Assembly (NCBI RefSeq): GCF_005860775.1
Contig: NZ_VCHQ01000003.1
Coordinates: 62,001-126,000 of the forward strand
Reading direction: 5' to 3'
Length of the DNA: 64,000 bases
DNA from: Klebsiella indica
GTDB lineage: Bacteria > Pseudomonadota > Gammaproteobacteria > Enterobacterales > Enterobacteriaceae
The translations under genes and the position numbers were made by a program. Positions 44,426 to 53,887 of this stretch are shown here, in pieces (position 1 is the stretch's first letter; every line of letters starts with the position of its first letter). The notes beneath the pieces were generated by a model. It worked only from the letters and a program-made list of their open reading frames with translations. It was not told where the DNA came from and did no database searches.

Positions 44426-46036
44426 TTAAAGATCCAATAACGGTAAACGTCTGCGGGCACGTCGGGCCTGGTGAGATATCGCCTTTGCCATTGCCGCGCC
44501 GATCTCCGCGCAGGCGGTGATCCCCTGGACAAAGGGTTGGTCATGCATCAACCACGGGATGGCGCCGAATGCAATACGCCCGCGAATCGCCGGGGGATCC
44601 AGCAACGTATAATCATCGCCGACTTCCGGGATCTCATCACCCGTCGCCAGCAACTGCGCTCGTAAATGAGGAAACGGAATATCTTTGTTTTTCAGCGGTT
44701 TTTGCCCACGGGCATCGACAAACACATCATAGATATAGTGCTTATCCCGGCTGGAGATCAACGTTTTTTCCGGCTGGATGGCTATTTCATAATCCTGTCC
44801 CAACGAGAGAATGCTGATCACACCCGCTTCGCGTAGCGCCAGTAAGCGGCGAATAGATTCCGGGGGAATGGCGGCATAGCAGTCGATAAACACGCGGGCA
44901 AGACCTGCGCTAAAACGTGTCCGATCCCTGTCATTGAGGTGGGGAACTATTGTCTGGACGGCTTCATGCAACCGCAGGATGACGTAACGCCAGGGAACGG
45001 TGTATCTCTCGCGTTTGTTTCGCTCGACTTCCTTGAGGTTAGCCTGCGCCCAGTGAAAAGGATTCTTCTGCTGACGTTGATAAAACCAGGTTTCGCTAAA
45101 GGTGTCCGCATCAAGGTCGCAAAGGGCGATCTCTTCGCTCCAGTGCGGATCGGCGAGCGCGATTTCCTGAGCAATCAGATTAAATACCCGGTCGAGCAAG
45201 CCATCGGCCCCGACGGCGATTTCCTGGTCGAGCGCGTGTTGGGTAACGATCTGCAGCGGCTCCCAGGGGATTGGGCAGTAAAAGTCGGCCTCCGGCAAAA
45301 TGCCGGAGCGGGACATGAGCACAATTTTAAGGGACTCACAGCCATCGTTCAGCCTGAAAATCAGCGTGTCATCATCCGGCTCGCTAAAGCTGCCATGCTG
45401 AACCGCAACGGCCATTGCCGCATCAATCCCGCTCAGTGAGGTTCCCATGATGCCCACCCGGCAAGGCGGGATCTTCGCTTCCATCAGGCCTGACCACGGA
45501 CTGGGAAACCAACTGCGGGTTGATTCTTCTTCCGCGGGCCAGACGTGACCAGTGGCGATGACTGCGAGATCAAAGGATTCGGCGGTCGGTTCATTTTGTC
45601 GCCAGAGCCTGACACCTGCTTCGCTGGCCTGCAGGTCGGTAACAAGGCAGGATTCATTGACCTGTATCCGAAAGCCTTGTTCTTTGGCTTGCGCAACCAG
45701 TGCAAGAAACCGATCGCGAAAATATTCGCCAAGCAGAATGCGCGGCAGAAACTGGCGGTCATGAAGCGTATCGTAATCTACGCCGTAGCGCGAAAGATTA
45801 GCTTTGCTTTGGGTTTTTAGCCAGTCAAGATAAGTGCACTGAATGGGCGGTATTTCAATACTGGCGATGTTTGCCAGCATCATGGGGGAATTATCTTCGT
45901 CACTGTAGGGCATGCCTACGCCTGCTTCATCTGCCTGCTCATAAATCGACACCTCGAACGGTTCGTTATGTTTAAGTAATGCGTACAACGTATAAATACC
46001 GGTTGGACCTGCGCCGATGATAGCAATTTTCTTCAT
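44426..46036 (-). CDS. ydhS: FAD/NAD(P)-binding protein YdhS
   Basis: ATG 46036 gives 536 residues, close to E. coli YdhS (534) and similar throughout: MKKIAIIGAGPTGIYTLYAL with GxGxxG, YEQADEAGVGMPYSDEDNSPMMLANIASIEIPP, ATGHVWPAEEESTRSWFPSPWSGLMEAK, VGIMGTSLSGIDAAMAVA and FGAIPWLMHDQPFVQGITACAEIG. Two dinucleotide-binding folds are present. The function is not established. In E. coli it is also near the valVW tRNA genes, so its place here is part of the conserved neighbourhood. Confidence 0.88.
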   Translation of the reverse strand: MKKIAIIGAGPTGIYTLYALLKHNEPFEVSIYEQADEAGVGMPYSDEDNSPMMLANIASIEIPPIQCTYLDWLKTQSKANLSRYGVDYDTLHDRQFLPRILLGEYFRDRFLALVAQAKEQGFRIQVNESCLVTDLQASEAGVRLWRQNEPTAESFDLAVIATGHVWPAEEESTRSWFPSPWSGLMEAKIPPCRVGIMGTSLSGIDAAMAVAVQHGSFSEPDDDTLIFRLNDGCESLKIVLMSRSGILPEADFYCPIPWEPLQIVTQHALDQEIAVGADGLLDRVFNLIAQEIALADPHWSEEIALCDLDADTFSETWFYQRQQKNPFHWAQANLKEVERNKRERYTVPWRYVILRLHEAVQTIVPHLNDRDRTRFSAGLARVFIDCYAAIPPESIRRLLALREAGVISILSLGQDYEIAIQPEKTLISSRDKHYIYDVFVDARGQKPLKNKDIPFPHLRAQLLATGDEIPEVGDDYTLLDPPAIRGRIAFGAIPWLMHDQPFVQGITACAEIGAAMAKAISHQARRARRRLPLLDL

Positions 46037-46289
46037 ATTGACTGACCCGTCGCTGTTATTACATTTGTTATCGGTGGCCTTCCGTGAGTTGAAAAGCGCC
46101 ACGAGATAGTCTGTCCCGGTGAGGTAAACCTGGCAGAATAATTGTGGTGCAAAATGGCGAAGAGGGCCAACTGGCGATGCGGGCGTTGTACCGAGGCGAA
46201 TTTATTCTCATACCCTTGTAGCGGTGCGTGATGAACGGCCTGAATGGTGTACTATGTCGGCACATCAGGGACGCTGAAGAGGATAAATT

Positions 46290-46781
46290 ATGTCTACCCC
46301 CGTATTTCGCCAGGCCACGCCATCCGACGTTGATCGCTGCTATCAGATTGAAATCACCGCGTATGAAGGTGACGAAGCGGCGACGAGAGAAAAAATCGCC
46401 ACCCGTATCAATCTGTATCCGCAAGGGTTTATGTGTATGGAACTTGGCGGAGAAGTGATTGGATTTATTAACGCGGGCTGTGCGTGGGACGTGGTGATGT
46501 CCGACGAAGAGTTCAAAGAGCTTATCGGGCACGACCCGGCGGCGCCGAATGTGGTGATTATGTCGGTCGTGGTAGATCCTGATTTCCAGGGGCAGGGCTA
46601 CGCCACGCTGATGATGCGTGAGTTTATCTCGCGGATGAAGGTCATGAATAAGCAAACCATCCATCTTATGTGTAAAGATCGTCATGTGGATCTCTATGCG
46701 CACTTTGGCTATCGCTATATTAAACCGTCAGCGTCCGATCATGGCGGCATGGCCTGGCATGAGATGATGATGACGCTGTGA
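46290..46781 (+). CDS. GNAT-family N-acetyltransferase
   Basis: The 163-residue protein has a GNAT fold: FRQATPSDVDRCYQIEITAYEGDEAAT, then VVDPDFQGQGYATLMMREF (acetyl-CoA-binding motif A, QGQGYA) and YAHFGYRYIKPS. The early EITAYEG...R pattern and SVVVDPDFQGQG resemble arylalkylamine N-acetyltransferases. Substrate unknown. AGAGGA precedes ATG 46290. Confidence 0.83.
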   Translation: MSTPVFRQATPSDVDRCYQIEITAYEGDEAATREKIATRINLYPQGFMCMELGGEVIGFINAGCAWDVVMSDEEFKELIGHDPAAPNVVIMSVVVDPDFQGQGYATLMMREFISRMKVMNKQTIHLMCKDRHVDLYAHFGYRYIKPSASDHGGMAWHEMMMTL

Positions 46782-46880
46782 TCTTATGCTTATTGATGCG
46801 CTAAGGCTAAATTCAGGCTTTAGCGCATCGGTTCATTTCTCTTTTTTTTACCATTACGAACGTCGCGAATATTTGACAGG

Positions 46881-47450
46881 TTACCGCTGTAACACTTCAG
46901 CAAATTTCACCAGCCATTGCGGATGAGCGGGCCAGGCAGGTGCGGTGACCAGGTTGCCATCGACGTGCGCCTGATCGATGCCAATATCGGCATAATGTCC
47001 ACCCGCGAGCCGTACTTCCGGCGCGCAGGCGGGGTAGGCGCTGCAGGTTCGGCCTTGCAGAATGCCGGCGGCGGCCAGCAGTTGTGGGCCGTGACAAACG
47101 GCGGCAATTGGTTTGCCCGCGGCGTTAAATGCCTGTACCAGTGTTATTACGTCGTTATTTAATCGCAAATATTCCGGCGCCCGCCCGCCGGGAATCAGTA
47201 GGGCATCGTAGTCCTGTTCTTTCACTTTGGCAAAGTCGGCGTTAAGGGTAAAGCGGTGACCCGGTTTCTCGCTGTATGTCTGAGCGCCATCAAAATCATG
47301 GATCGCCGTCGTGACGTAGTCCCCTTTGACCTTATCGGGGCATACCGCGTCGACCTGATGGCCAATCATCTGCAGCGCCTGAAAAGGCACCATCGTTTCA
47401 TAATCTTCGGCGTAGTCGCCGACCAGCATCAGAATTTTTTTACTTATCAT
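46881..47450 (-). CDS. DJ-1/PfpI family protein
   Basis: The 189-residue protein has a DJ-1/PfpI glutamine-amidotransferase-like fold: [52 protein letters not shown] with the nucleophile elbow [16 protein letters not shown] (Cys about residue 119). The nearby Glu (DYAED) is kept. Members are proteases, chaperones or glyoxalase/deglycase-like enzymes. The precise activity is unknown. Confidence 0.85.
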   Translation of the reverse strand: MISKKILMLVGDYAEDYETMVPFQALQMIGHQVDAVCPDKVKGDYVTTAIHDFDGAQTYSEKPGHRFTLNADFAKVKEQDYDALLIPGGRAPEYLRLNNDVITLVQAFNAAGKPIAAVCHGPQLLAAAGILQGRTCSAYPACAPEVRLAGGHYADIGIDQAHVDGNLVTAPAWPAHPQWLVKFAEVLQR

Positions 47451-47798
47451 GATCGCTCCTGCATATGGGAAGATGCATAAGATATATAACCATCATATTC
47501 AGGTTGCAGGCGGTCTGGCAGGGCCTCTCTCCGACTCCTGTCTGCTCATGTGAGGCCGACGCAAACACGGTTAAGCGTTATGTCCTGCAACACGAATTAG
47601 TTAGGGTATAGACCATGAGCGGGGAATGGGAAATTGGCAGGATGCTTCTTTAGACTGAGAATGCTCAGTTGCTAACAAATATCGAAATTTTCAGCCGGGA
47701 TAAAGCGTAAACCCGATTTAAAATATCATTGGCACAGGGATGATTTATGGGTGTTACTGACGAGAGGATAAAAGCGCAGCACTCAATTATCAACTGAA
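47451..47798. other. Intergenic region between the DJ-1 gene and the tRNA cluster
   Basis: These 348 bases hold the DJ-1 gene promoter and the 3-prime flank of the tRNA operon. I see no supported gene; a 12-codon ATG frame near 47614 is too short to call. A small ACTGAG/CTCAGT hairpin (47654-47669) is the only structure noticed. Confidence 0.5.
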
Positions 47799-47875
47799 TG
47801 GTGCGTCCGAGTGGACTCGAACCACCGACCCCCACCATGTCAAGGTGGTGCTCTAACCAACTGAGCTACGGACGC
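47799..47875 (-). tRNA. tRNA-Val (anticodon GAC), distal copy
   Basis: The 77 nt include an encoded CCA. Acceptor GCGTCCG pairs with CGGACGC. The anticodon loop reads TTGACAT with anticodon GAC, for GTC/GTT Val codons. The sequence matches E. coli valV/valW type. It is last in the minus-strand cluster. Confidence 0.97.
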
Positions 47876-47879
47876 AATA

Positions 47880-47956
47880 TGGTGCGTTTAATTGGACTCG
47901 AACCAACGACCCCCACCATGTCAAGGTGGTGCTCTAACCAACTGAGCTATAAACGC
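47880..47956 (-). tRNA. tRNA-Val (anticodon GAC), middle copy
   Basis: The 77 nt include CCA, with anticodon GAC. Acceptor GCGTTTA pairs with TAAACGC. It is separated from each neighbour by four bases, so all three are processed from one transcript. Confidence 0.97.
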
Positions 47957-47960
47957 ATTA

Positions 47961-48037
47961 TGGTGCGTTCAATTGGACTCGAACCAACGACCCCCACCAT
48001 GTCAAGGTGGTGCTCTAACCAACTGAGCTATGAACGC
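47961..48037 (-). tRNA. tRNA-Val (anticodon GAC), promoter-proximal copy
   Basis: The 77 nt include CCA, with anticodon GAC. Acceptor GCGTTCA pairs with TGAACGC. The body is identical to the middle copy except for the acceptor stem. Confidence 0.97.
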
Positions 48038-48062
48038 AATGTTGTGGTAACAACGGGGACGC

Positions 48063-48091
48063 ATATTAACGGCAGGGCGGGGTTGTGGCAA
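48063..48091 (-). promoter_or_regulatory. Stable-RNA promoter of the tRNA-Val operon
   Basis: On the minus strand TTGCCA (48091-48086) and TAATAT (48068-48063) are 17 bases apart. The next bases (GCGTCCCCG) form a GC-rich discriminator as in promoters under stringent control. The first tRNA begins 25 bases after the -10 box. Confidence 0.8.
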
Positions 48092-48159
48092 GAGGCAAAC
48101 GTCACTTTTCTTCCAGATTTGACGCGATCGCAGAAGTTTTATCCATGTTGCTTATATTT

Positions 48160-48224
48160 TACTGATGCAAAAGAATATTTGTTCATCAGGTTCGGATAAC
48201 GGCGCGCTATCCGCGCCGTTTTTT
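48160..48224 (+). ncRNA. Candidate small RNA beside mdtK
   Basis: A TATATT -10-like box (48153-48158) is followed by a CTGATG/CATCAG stem (48162-48167 with 48184-48189) and then a strong intrinsic terminator. No gene reads rightwards into this terminator, as both neighbours are on the minus strand. The -35 is poor. A 60-65 nt RNA is inferred. Confidence 0.4.
48198..48224 (+). terminator. Rightward intrinsic terminator with no upstream gene
   Basis: AACGGCGCG (48198-48206) pairs with CGCGCCGTT (48212-48220) around CTATC, giving a run of six T on the plus strand. On the minus strand there is no T-run, so it does not suit mdtK. Confidence 0.8.
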
Positions 48225-48248
48225 CATCCAATATCGCGCCGAACAGGC

Positions 48249-49622
48249 TTAACGCGCAGCACGCTGTAAAATGATGCTGGAAGGCTGACGCTGCAGGAAA
48301 CGCATACGCAGCATCATCATGATGGCAGCGGAGGTTAAACCAATAATAAATCCCCACCAGAAACCCGCGGGCCCCAGGCGCGGGACAACGACGTCGGTCA
48401 GCGCCAGCAGATAGCCGCTCGGCAGCCCGAGCACCCAATAGGCGATAAAGGTGATAAAGAAGATGGAGCGGGTATCTTTATAACCACGCAGGATCCCGCT
48501 GCCAATCACCTGAATGGAGTCGGAAATCTGGTAGATCGCCGCTAACAACATTAACTGGGAAGCCAGCATAACGACCTCAGGGTTGTCGTTATACAGCAGC
48601 GCAATTTGCTTGCGCATCAGAATAGTGAAAATGGCGGTGATAACGGCCATACACACGCCAACGCCCAGGCCGGTTCTGGCCGAAGTTTGTGCTTCCAGCG
48701 TTGAGCCCTGCCCAAGACGGAAACCGACGCGAATCGTCACCGCCGCGCCCAGGGAGAGCGGTAACACGAACATTAGCGAACTGAAGTTAAGGGCAATCTG
48801 ATGTCCGGCGACATTGATGATCCCCAGCGGAGAGACCAGCAGCGCCACCACGGCAAACAGGGTCACTTCGAAAAACAGCGCCAGCGCAATCGGCAGGCCC
48901 AGTTGTACCAGGCGCTTAAGAACAGCTACGTCCGGTTTGCCGAAACCTTCGTGGCTGCGAATATCCCGCATTGAGCGCGCGCGGCGCACCCAGAAGATCA
49001 TACTGAAAAACATCACCCAGTAAACGGCAGCCGTCGCCACGCCGCAACCAATACCACCCAGCTCTGGCATACCGAAATGACCGTAGATAAAGATGTAGTT
49101 CACGGGAATGTTGACCAGCAGGCCGATAAACCCCATAACCATGCCCGGCTTGGTCTTCGCCAGACCTTCACACTGGTTACGCGCGACCTGAAAGAAGAGA
49201 TAGCCGGGCGCTCCCCATAACAGGGTGCGCAGGTAGCCAACGGCTTTCTCCGCCATCGCCGGGTCAATATCATGCATGGAACTGATGATGTAACCTGCGT
49301 TCCACAGGATAACCATCACCAGCATTGAGACGAAGCCAGCCAGCCAGAAACCCTGACGCACCTGATGGGCGATACGGTCGCGACGACCTGAACCATTAAG
49401 CTGAGCAATGATCGGGGTCATCGCCAGCAGCAGACCATGGCCGAAAAGGATCACCGGTAACCAAATGGAGGTACCAATAGCCACGGCTGCCATATCGGTG
49501 GCGCTGTAACCGCCCGCCATTACGGTATCGACGAATCCCATAGCGGTCTGGGCAACCTGAGCGAGGATAACGGGTATTGCCAGCGCTAACAACTGACGCG
49601 CTTCAATAAAGTACTTCTGCAC
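48249..49622 (-). CDS. mdtK: MATE-family multidrug efflux pump MdtK (NorM)
   Basis: The 457-residue protein has twelve hydrophobic helices and is closely similar to E. coli Mdt[89 protein letters not shown] and [20 protein letters not shown]. It exports cationic drugs and fluoroquinolones in exchange for Na+ or H+. The start is GTG at 49622-49620 ([12 protein letters not shown]) with AAAGGTG upstream. It is divergent from ribE as in E. coli. Confidence 0.93.
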   Translation of the reverse strand: MQKYFIEARQLLALAIPVILAQVAQTAMGFVDTVMAGGYSATDMAAVAIGTSIWLPVILFGHGLLLAMTPIIAQLNGSGRRDRIAHQVRQGFWLAGFVSMLVMVILWNAGYIISSMHDIDPAMAEKAVGYLRTLLWGAPGYLFFQVARNQCEGLAKTKPGMVMGFIGLLVNIPVNYIFIYGHFGMPELGGIGCGVATAAVYWVMFFSMIFWVRRARSMRDIRSHEGFGKPDVAVLKRLVQLGLPIALALFFEVTLFAVVALLVSPLGIINVAGHQIALNFSSLMFVLPLSLGAAVTIRVGFRLGQGSTLEAQTSARTGLGVGVCMAVITAIFTILMRKQIALLYNDNPEVVMLASQLMLLAAIYQISDSIQVIGSGILRGYKDTRSIFFITFIAYWVLGLPSGYLLALTDVVVPRLGPAGFWWGFIIGLTSAAIMMMLRMRFLQRQPSSIILQRAAR

Positions 49623-49851
49623 GTGAACACCTTTATATTGTTGTTATTTTTGGACTAAAAAAGCCGCTCTACATAGCAGCAAGAAGAAAAACAGGGGGAT
49701 TTTCCAGACCATTGTAGCGAGGATTGGCTATTTATCCAGTGAAAAAATCCCAGTAGACGTTGTCCGCTGGCAACCTGTTTTACCACCTGTTATTGTTCCA
49801 TATAGCCTAAAACGGTAATGATACCGTCATGAGTTTATACAGGAGCAAAAC

Positions 49852-50487
49852 ATGTTTACCGGTATTGTGCAGGGGACCGCGAAAGTGCTGTCCATTGACG
49901 AGAAACCCAATTTTCGCACCCACGTAGTGGAATTACCTGAGCATATGCTTTCAGGGCTCGAAACGGGGGCGTCGGTGGCGCACAATGGGTGTTGTTTGAC
50001 CGTCACGCATATCGATGGCGCACGGGTGAGTTTTGACCTGATGAAAGAGACACTGCGAGTCACCAACCTGGGCGCAGTCCGTGCTGGCGATAGCGTGAAC
50101 GTTGAGCGTGCGGCTAAATTCAGCGACGAAATTGGCGGTCACCTGATGTCCGGTCATATCATGACCACCGCCGAAGTGGTGAAAATTCTGACCTCGGAAA
50201 ATAACCGTCAAATCTGGTTTAAGGTTCAGGACCCGGCGTTAATGAAATATATCCTTTATAAAGGATATATTGGCGTGGACGGGATCAGTCTGACCGTCGG
50301 CGAAGTGACCCCGACGCGCTTTTGTGTGCATTTAATTCCGGAAACGCTCCAGCGCACCACGCTTGGCGCGAAAAAGCTGGGTGATCGGGTGAATATTGAA
50401 ATCGATCCGCAGACGCAGGCGGTGATTGATACCGTCGAGCGCGTGCTGGCGGCGAAAGAGGCGGCGCAGAAAACGGCGACAGAGTAA
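49852..50487 (+). CDS. ribE: Riboflavin synthase alpha chain
   Basis: The 211-residue protein has two lumazine-binding repeats: [15 protein letters not shown]...[12 protein letters not shown] and then [19 protein letters not shown]...[15 protein letters not shown]. It dismutates two 6,7-dimethyl-8-ribityllumazine to riboflavin. It is close to the E. coli enzyme (also called ribC there). SD AGGAG precedes ATG 49852. I see no FMN riboswitch upstream. Confidence 0.95.
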   Translation: MFTGIVQGTAKVLSIDEKPNFRTHVVELPEHMLSGLETGASVAHNGCCLTVTHIDGARVSFDLMKETLRVTNLGAVRAGDSVNVERAAKFSDEIGGHLMSGHIMTTAEVVKILTSENNRQIWFKVQDPALMKYILYKGYIGVDGISLTVGEVTPTRFCVHLIPETLQRTTLGAKKLGDRVNIEIDPQTQAVIDTVERVLAAKEAAQKTATE

Positions 50488-50540
50488 CCCGGTACGCAGC
50501 CCGACAGGCGTGATCGGGCTGCCGATTGACATACTAACCG

Positions 50541-50696
50541 TCAGATATCCATTGCCGCGTGATGGCCCTGATAAATTGCGGTTGTAATTGTCGGGATCTT
50601 CACGTAATCACCCACCTGCGCCACCCACGGCGCGCAGTCGCGCAGTTGATCGATTGTCTCGCGGCGCGCGCTTTTGTCATGGGGTTGTTCTCCGGC
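50541..50696 (-). pseudogene. C-terminal remnant of an FAD-dependent (enoate/dienoyl-CoA reductase type) oxidoreductase
   Basis: Directly after the MFS stop, about 51 codons read on the minus strand as AGEQPHDKSARRE, then TIDQLRDCAPWVAQVGDY, then TAIYQGHHAAMDI and TGA. This resembles the end of NADH:flavin oxidoreductase/2-enoate reductase proteins, where ...VGDC...AIYQGHHAAL closes the dinucleotide-binding domain. There is no start codon and the rest of the gene is absent. It probably is the scar of a deletion in a former MFS-reductase operon. Confidence 0.6.
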
Positions 50697-50697
50697 G

Positions 50698-51939
50698 TTA
50701 TTTAAGCAGAATATTTTTATTTATCAGGCGAAAAATTAAGGCGAGCACCAGCGCGGTGACGCTAAATGCGATGCCGACGGGAAAGGCGCTGTGGTAACTG
50801 TGAGTGGCGGCAAACGTTGAGGACATAATGGTTGGTCCGACGTAACCGGCGATAGCAAAACCGCAGAACATAATGCCGAAGTTCACGCTGTTGTGCTGTG
50901 CGCCGAATTGGTCGGCGGTGAAGCCAGGAAAAACGCCCATAAAGGCACCAAAACAGATACCGATAATGGAAATCCCCGTGTAAAACAGCGCATCGTCGCC
51001 GATGCCCGTGTAGTAGAGAGCACTGAGGCCTGGAATAGAGAGGATACAGGCGAGCATCAGGGTATTAATGCGGCCGATCTTGTCGGAAATCATGCCCGCC
51101 ATGACCCGTCCCAGGACGTTGAAAAGAGCGAGAACGGAAACGGCCAGCGTTGCGGCGGCCGTGGACATCCCGACCATGATTTTTGCCAGCGGAGAGGCCA
51201 GAGAAATGCACATGAGTCCGGCAACTGCGCCGCAGGTCAGCATGATGAGCATAAGATAAAAATTGAAGCTGGACATCATTTGCCGCCAGGTTTTATTCCC
51301 TGAAGGCATGATGTTTCGCGCGTGTTGCGGCGGTTGCCAGCCGTCCGGACTAAAGCCATGCGGGCATTTATCGATGACGAAAGCGCAGGCGCAGATAATA
51401 ACCGCGAAACCCAGTCCGATGATTTTAAAGGCAGACAGAATACCGGCCTCGGCGGTAATTATCCCGGCAATCGGCGGAATGATCACCGAACTGATGCCAA
51501 ACAGGGCAGTGGTGACACCGCCGACAAAACCGCGTTTATCGGGGAAAAATTTGATAGAGGTGCTAATGGTCGCCCCGTAGACCATTCCTAATCCCAGACC
51601 GGTTAATATTCCATATGCCCAGATCAGATGACTGATTTGCGAGGCAAAACCGCAGAGGATCATCCCGCCGCCAAACATGAGTCCGCCAGTGAAAATCACC
51701 ATACGGGGGCCAAATGTATCGTTTATTTTGCCCCCGCTGATCATCGTTATGGGACCAACAGAGTTGCAGATGACAAAAACGATAGCCAGATCGGCAGAGG
51801 TGATATTGGCGTTGTGAAGTTGTGAGAGGTAGTCAGCCATCGGCGTGGCAAAAACGCTCCAGGCGTACATCGAGCCTACGCATAGATTGATAAAGCAACT
51901 TGCTATCAGGATCCGCCATCTTTTTTTTGAGTAATCCAT
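50698..51939 (-). CDS. MFS transporter of the oxalate:formate antiporter (OFA) family
   Basis: The 413-residue protein has twelve hydrophobic helices and OFA features: NLCVGSMYAWSVFATPMADYLSQ, GGKINDTFGPR, GLGLGMVYGATISTSIKFFPDKRGFVGG and GRVMAGMISDKIGRINTLML. OFA members exchange carboxylates. It is divergent from the PadR gene, and a PadR-type operator lies between them. With the reductase remnant behind it, the ancestral operon may have imported an unsaturated or phenolic acid (inference). Confidence 0.85.
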   Translation of the reverse strand: MDYSKKRWRILIASCFINLCVGSMYAWSVFATPMADYLSQLHNANITSADLAIVFVICNSVGPITMISGGKINDTFGPRMVIFTGGLMFGGGMILCGFASQISHLIWAYGILTGLGLGMVYGATISTSIKFFPDKRGFVGGVTTALFGISSVIIPPIAGIITAEAGILSAFKIIGLGFAVIICACAFVIDKCPHGFSPDGWQPPQHARNIMPSGNKTWRQMMSSFNFYLMLIMLTCGAVAGLMCISLASPLAKIMVGMSTAAATLAVSVLALFNVLGRVMAGMISDKIGRINTLMLACILSIPGLSALYYTGIGDDALFYTGISIIGICFGAFMGVFPGFTADQFGAQHNSVNFGIMFCGFAIAGYVGPTIMSSTFAATHSYHSAFPVGIAFSVTALVLALIFRLINKNILLK

Positions 51940-52045
51940 GTTTTTATCCTCGATGAAATTTTCTATTAAGCAACAAAATCAATGTTTTATTAACAATTCT
52001 TGCGTGGTAATCGTTCTGATCAGACGCTAAACCACGTGATAAATC

Positions 52046-52061
52046 ATGTCAATGATTACAT
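52046..52061. promoter_or_regulatory. PadR-type operator
   Basis: ATGTCAATGATTACAT is an exact ATGT-N8-ACAT, the recognition pattern known for PadR. It lies in the 215 bp between the divergent MFS and PadR-family genes, about 105 bp from each start. Confidence 0.75.
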
Positions 52062-52154
52062 GTTTTATTTGACATGGCTGTTGACGTGGCAAGAAGGCGT
52101 AATGCGGAGAGTGACGCGTGCTATACTGCGCGCAGAGATCACAGGTGAGGCGAA

Positions 52155-52697
52155 ATGAGAGTTTTAACTTATGCCATTCTGGGCTTACTTAACCGTACGG
52201 CAATGACCGGCTATGACATCAGCAAGGCGTTTAACCATGAACTGGCAAAGTTCTGGCATGCGAAACATAGCCAGATTTATGGTGAGCTAAAGCGCATGTA
52301 TCACGATGGACTGGTCACTTACGACATCGAAATCAGCGGCGATATTCTGGAAAAAAAGAAATACAGCATTACCGATACCGGAAGGGATGAACTGCTGAAA
52401 TGGCTACATAAAGATGAGCCAATAGAAAAAACGGCAAAAGATGTTTTTCGGGTTCGTATGTATTTTTCCCACTATCTTGATGTCAGTACGCGTATTCATC
52501 TGTTGGAAAATCAGCGCATACAGCACCTCGAAAGGTTAAATGTTCTGCAAAAAACAATGGAACAGTACGCGCAGGTTCCACCTCTTGAAAGTGACAGATT
52601 TGGTGATTTTATTGTGCTTGAAGGGGCGATATGTCGTCAGGAGAGCGTTTTGCGCTGGATTGATAAATGTATTGGTTATTGCCGTCGCGGTGAATAA
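52155..52697 (+). CDS. PadR-family transcriptional regulator
   Basis: The 180-residue protein has an N-terminal winged HTH (residues about 1-85: LTYAILGLLNRTAMTGYDISKAF, SQIYGELKRMYHDGLVTYDIE, YSITDTGRDELLKWL) and a C-terminal helical dimerisation domain (about 95-178), as in Lactobacillus/Bacillus PadR. PadR proteins are repressors released by phenolic acids. The ATGT-N8-ACAT box upstream suggests it represses the divergent MFS gene and itself. It ends 42 bases from the convergent cfa stop. Confidence 0.87.
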   Translation: MRVLTYAILGLLNRTAMTGYDISKAFNHELAKFWHAKHSQIYGELKRMYHDGLVTYDIEISGDILEKKKYSITDTGRDELLKWLHKDEPIEKTAKDVFRVRMYFSHYLDVSTRIHLLENQRIQHLERLNVLQKTMEQYAQVPPLESDRFGDFIVLEGAICRQESVLRWIDKCIGYCRRGE

Positions 52698-52705
52698 AAG
52701 AGAAA

Positions 52706-52729
52706 ACACCTGCGCCAGGGGCGCAGGTG
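52706..52729. terminator. Terminator of cfa
   Basis: CACCTGCGCC (52707-52716) and GGCGCAGGTG (52720-52729) form a 10-bp stem. On the minus strand it is followed by TTTTCTCTTTT, so it serves cfa and may also slow rightward transcription from the PadR gene. Confidence 0.85.
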
Positions 52730-52738
52730 GAGCAGAAA

Positions 52739-53887
52739 TTAACGAGCAACGCGAAGACCGTGCTCTGCGCCGCGAGAAAAAACGACCTGCCAGAGCTGAA
52801 TATCGCGCGCGCGGAAAGCGCCGGCACAGGCATTTAGATAATAACTGAACATGCGTTTGAATCTATCCGAATAGTTATCGGCAATTTCCGGCCAGCTATT
52901 AAGGAAACGCTCATACCAGGCCATCAGGGTAGTGTCATAATCGGCGCCGAAATTATGCCAGTCTTCCATCACGAAATGCGTTTCACTGGCTTCGGCAATA
53001 TGACGTACCGACGGCAGACACCCGTTAGGAAAGATATATTTATTGATCCACGGATCAACGCTGTGGCCGGTTTTTTTCGAACCGATCGTATGCAGCAGGA
53101 AGCGACCATCAGGTTTTAAGTTATGATCGACCACTTCAAAATAGGTATTGTAGTTTTTAGGCCCGACATGCTCGAACATCCCGACCGAAACGATACGGTC
53201 GAAACTATCGTGCAGATCCCGATAGTCCTGGAGTAAAATCGTCACGTCCAGCCCTGCGCAACGCTGTTGAGCCATCTTCTGCTGTTCCGCAGAGATCGTG
53301 ACGCCAACAACGCTGACCTGGTAGTTTTTCGCCATGTAGTACGCCAGCCCGCCCCAGCCGCAGCCGATATCCAGTACCCGCATTCCGGGTTCAAGCTGTA
53401 ATTTTCGGCAGATAAGATCTAATTTTGCCTGCTGAGCGGCGTCCAGATTCTGCGCATCTTTCCAGTAACCGCAGGAATATTGCATATAAGGATCGAGCAT
53501 GCGGCTAAAGAGATCGTTGCCTAAATCGTAGTGTTCTCTACCGACAATCCATGATCTTTTTTTGCTTTGCAGATTGAACAAACGAGCGCCAGCAATACGT
53601 AGCGTATCTTTAAGATGGTGCGGGAGTTGATTCTCCAGACCGGCCCGCAGGACCTTATAGAAAAATATATCCAGTCGCTCACAATCCCACCAGCCGTCCA
53701 TATAACTCTCGCCTAATCCCAGTGACCCTTCCTGCAGGACGCGTTTAAAAAAATGCGGATTTTTAATCTGCAGATCGGAGGGGGCGGGGCCGTTGATCTC
53801 AATATTGGCACGGCCTAACAATTCAGCTGCAATCCGGTACCAGTCATCATTTGGTACACTTACTTCTTCTATACACGATGAACTCAT
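52739..53887 (-). CDS. cfa: Cyclopropane-fatty-acyl-phospholipid synthase
   Basis: The 382-residue protein has the same length and is nearly the same sequence as E. coli Cfa. It has the SAM-binding motif VLDIGCGWGGLAYYMA (about residue 170), VGVTISAEQQKMAQ, VSVGMFEHVGPKNY and LLHTIGSKKTGHSVDPWINKYIFPNGCLPS. It transfers a methylene from SAM to unsaturated acyl chains of membrane phospholipids, mainly on entry to stationary phase and under acid stress. Confidence 0.96.
   Translation of the reverse strand: MSSSCIEEVSVPNDDWYRIAAELLGRANIEINGPAPSDLQIKNPHFFKRVLQEGSLGLGESYMDGWWDCERLDIFFYKVLRAGLENQLPHHLKDTLRIAGARLFNLQSKKRSWIVGREHYDLGNDLFSRMLDPYMQYSCGYWKDAQNLDAAQQAKLDLICRKLQLEPGMRVLDIGCGWGGLAYYMAKNYQVSVVGVTISAEQQKMAQQRCAGLDVTILLQDYRDLHDSFDRIVSVGMFEHVGPKNYNTYFEVVDHNLKPDGRFLLHTIGSKKTGHSVDPWINKYIFPNGCLPSVRHIAEASETHFVMEDWHNFGADYDTTLMAWYERFLNSWPEIADNYSDRFKRMFSYYLNACAGAFRARDIQLWQVVFSRGAEHGLRVAR

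Noticed and set aside
47798-48199. 133-codon plus-strand frame with repeated GLEPTTPTMSRWCSNQLSY segments
   Set aside because: It is the complement of the three tRNA-Val genes; such repeats are a known artefact of tRNA arrays.
49623-49851. Possible FMN riboswitch upstream of ribE
   Set aside because: The conserved RFN-element blocks are not visible, and enterobacterial ribE at this locus is not riboswitch controlled as far as I know.
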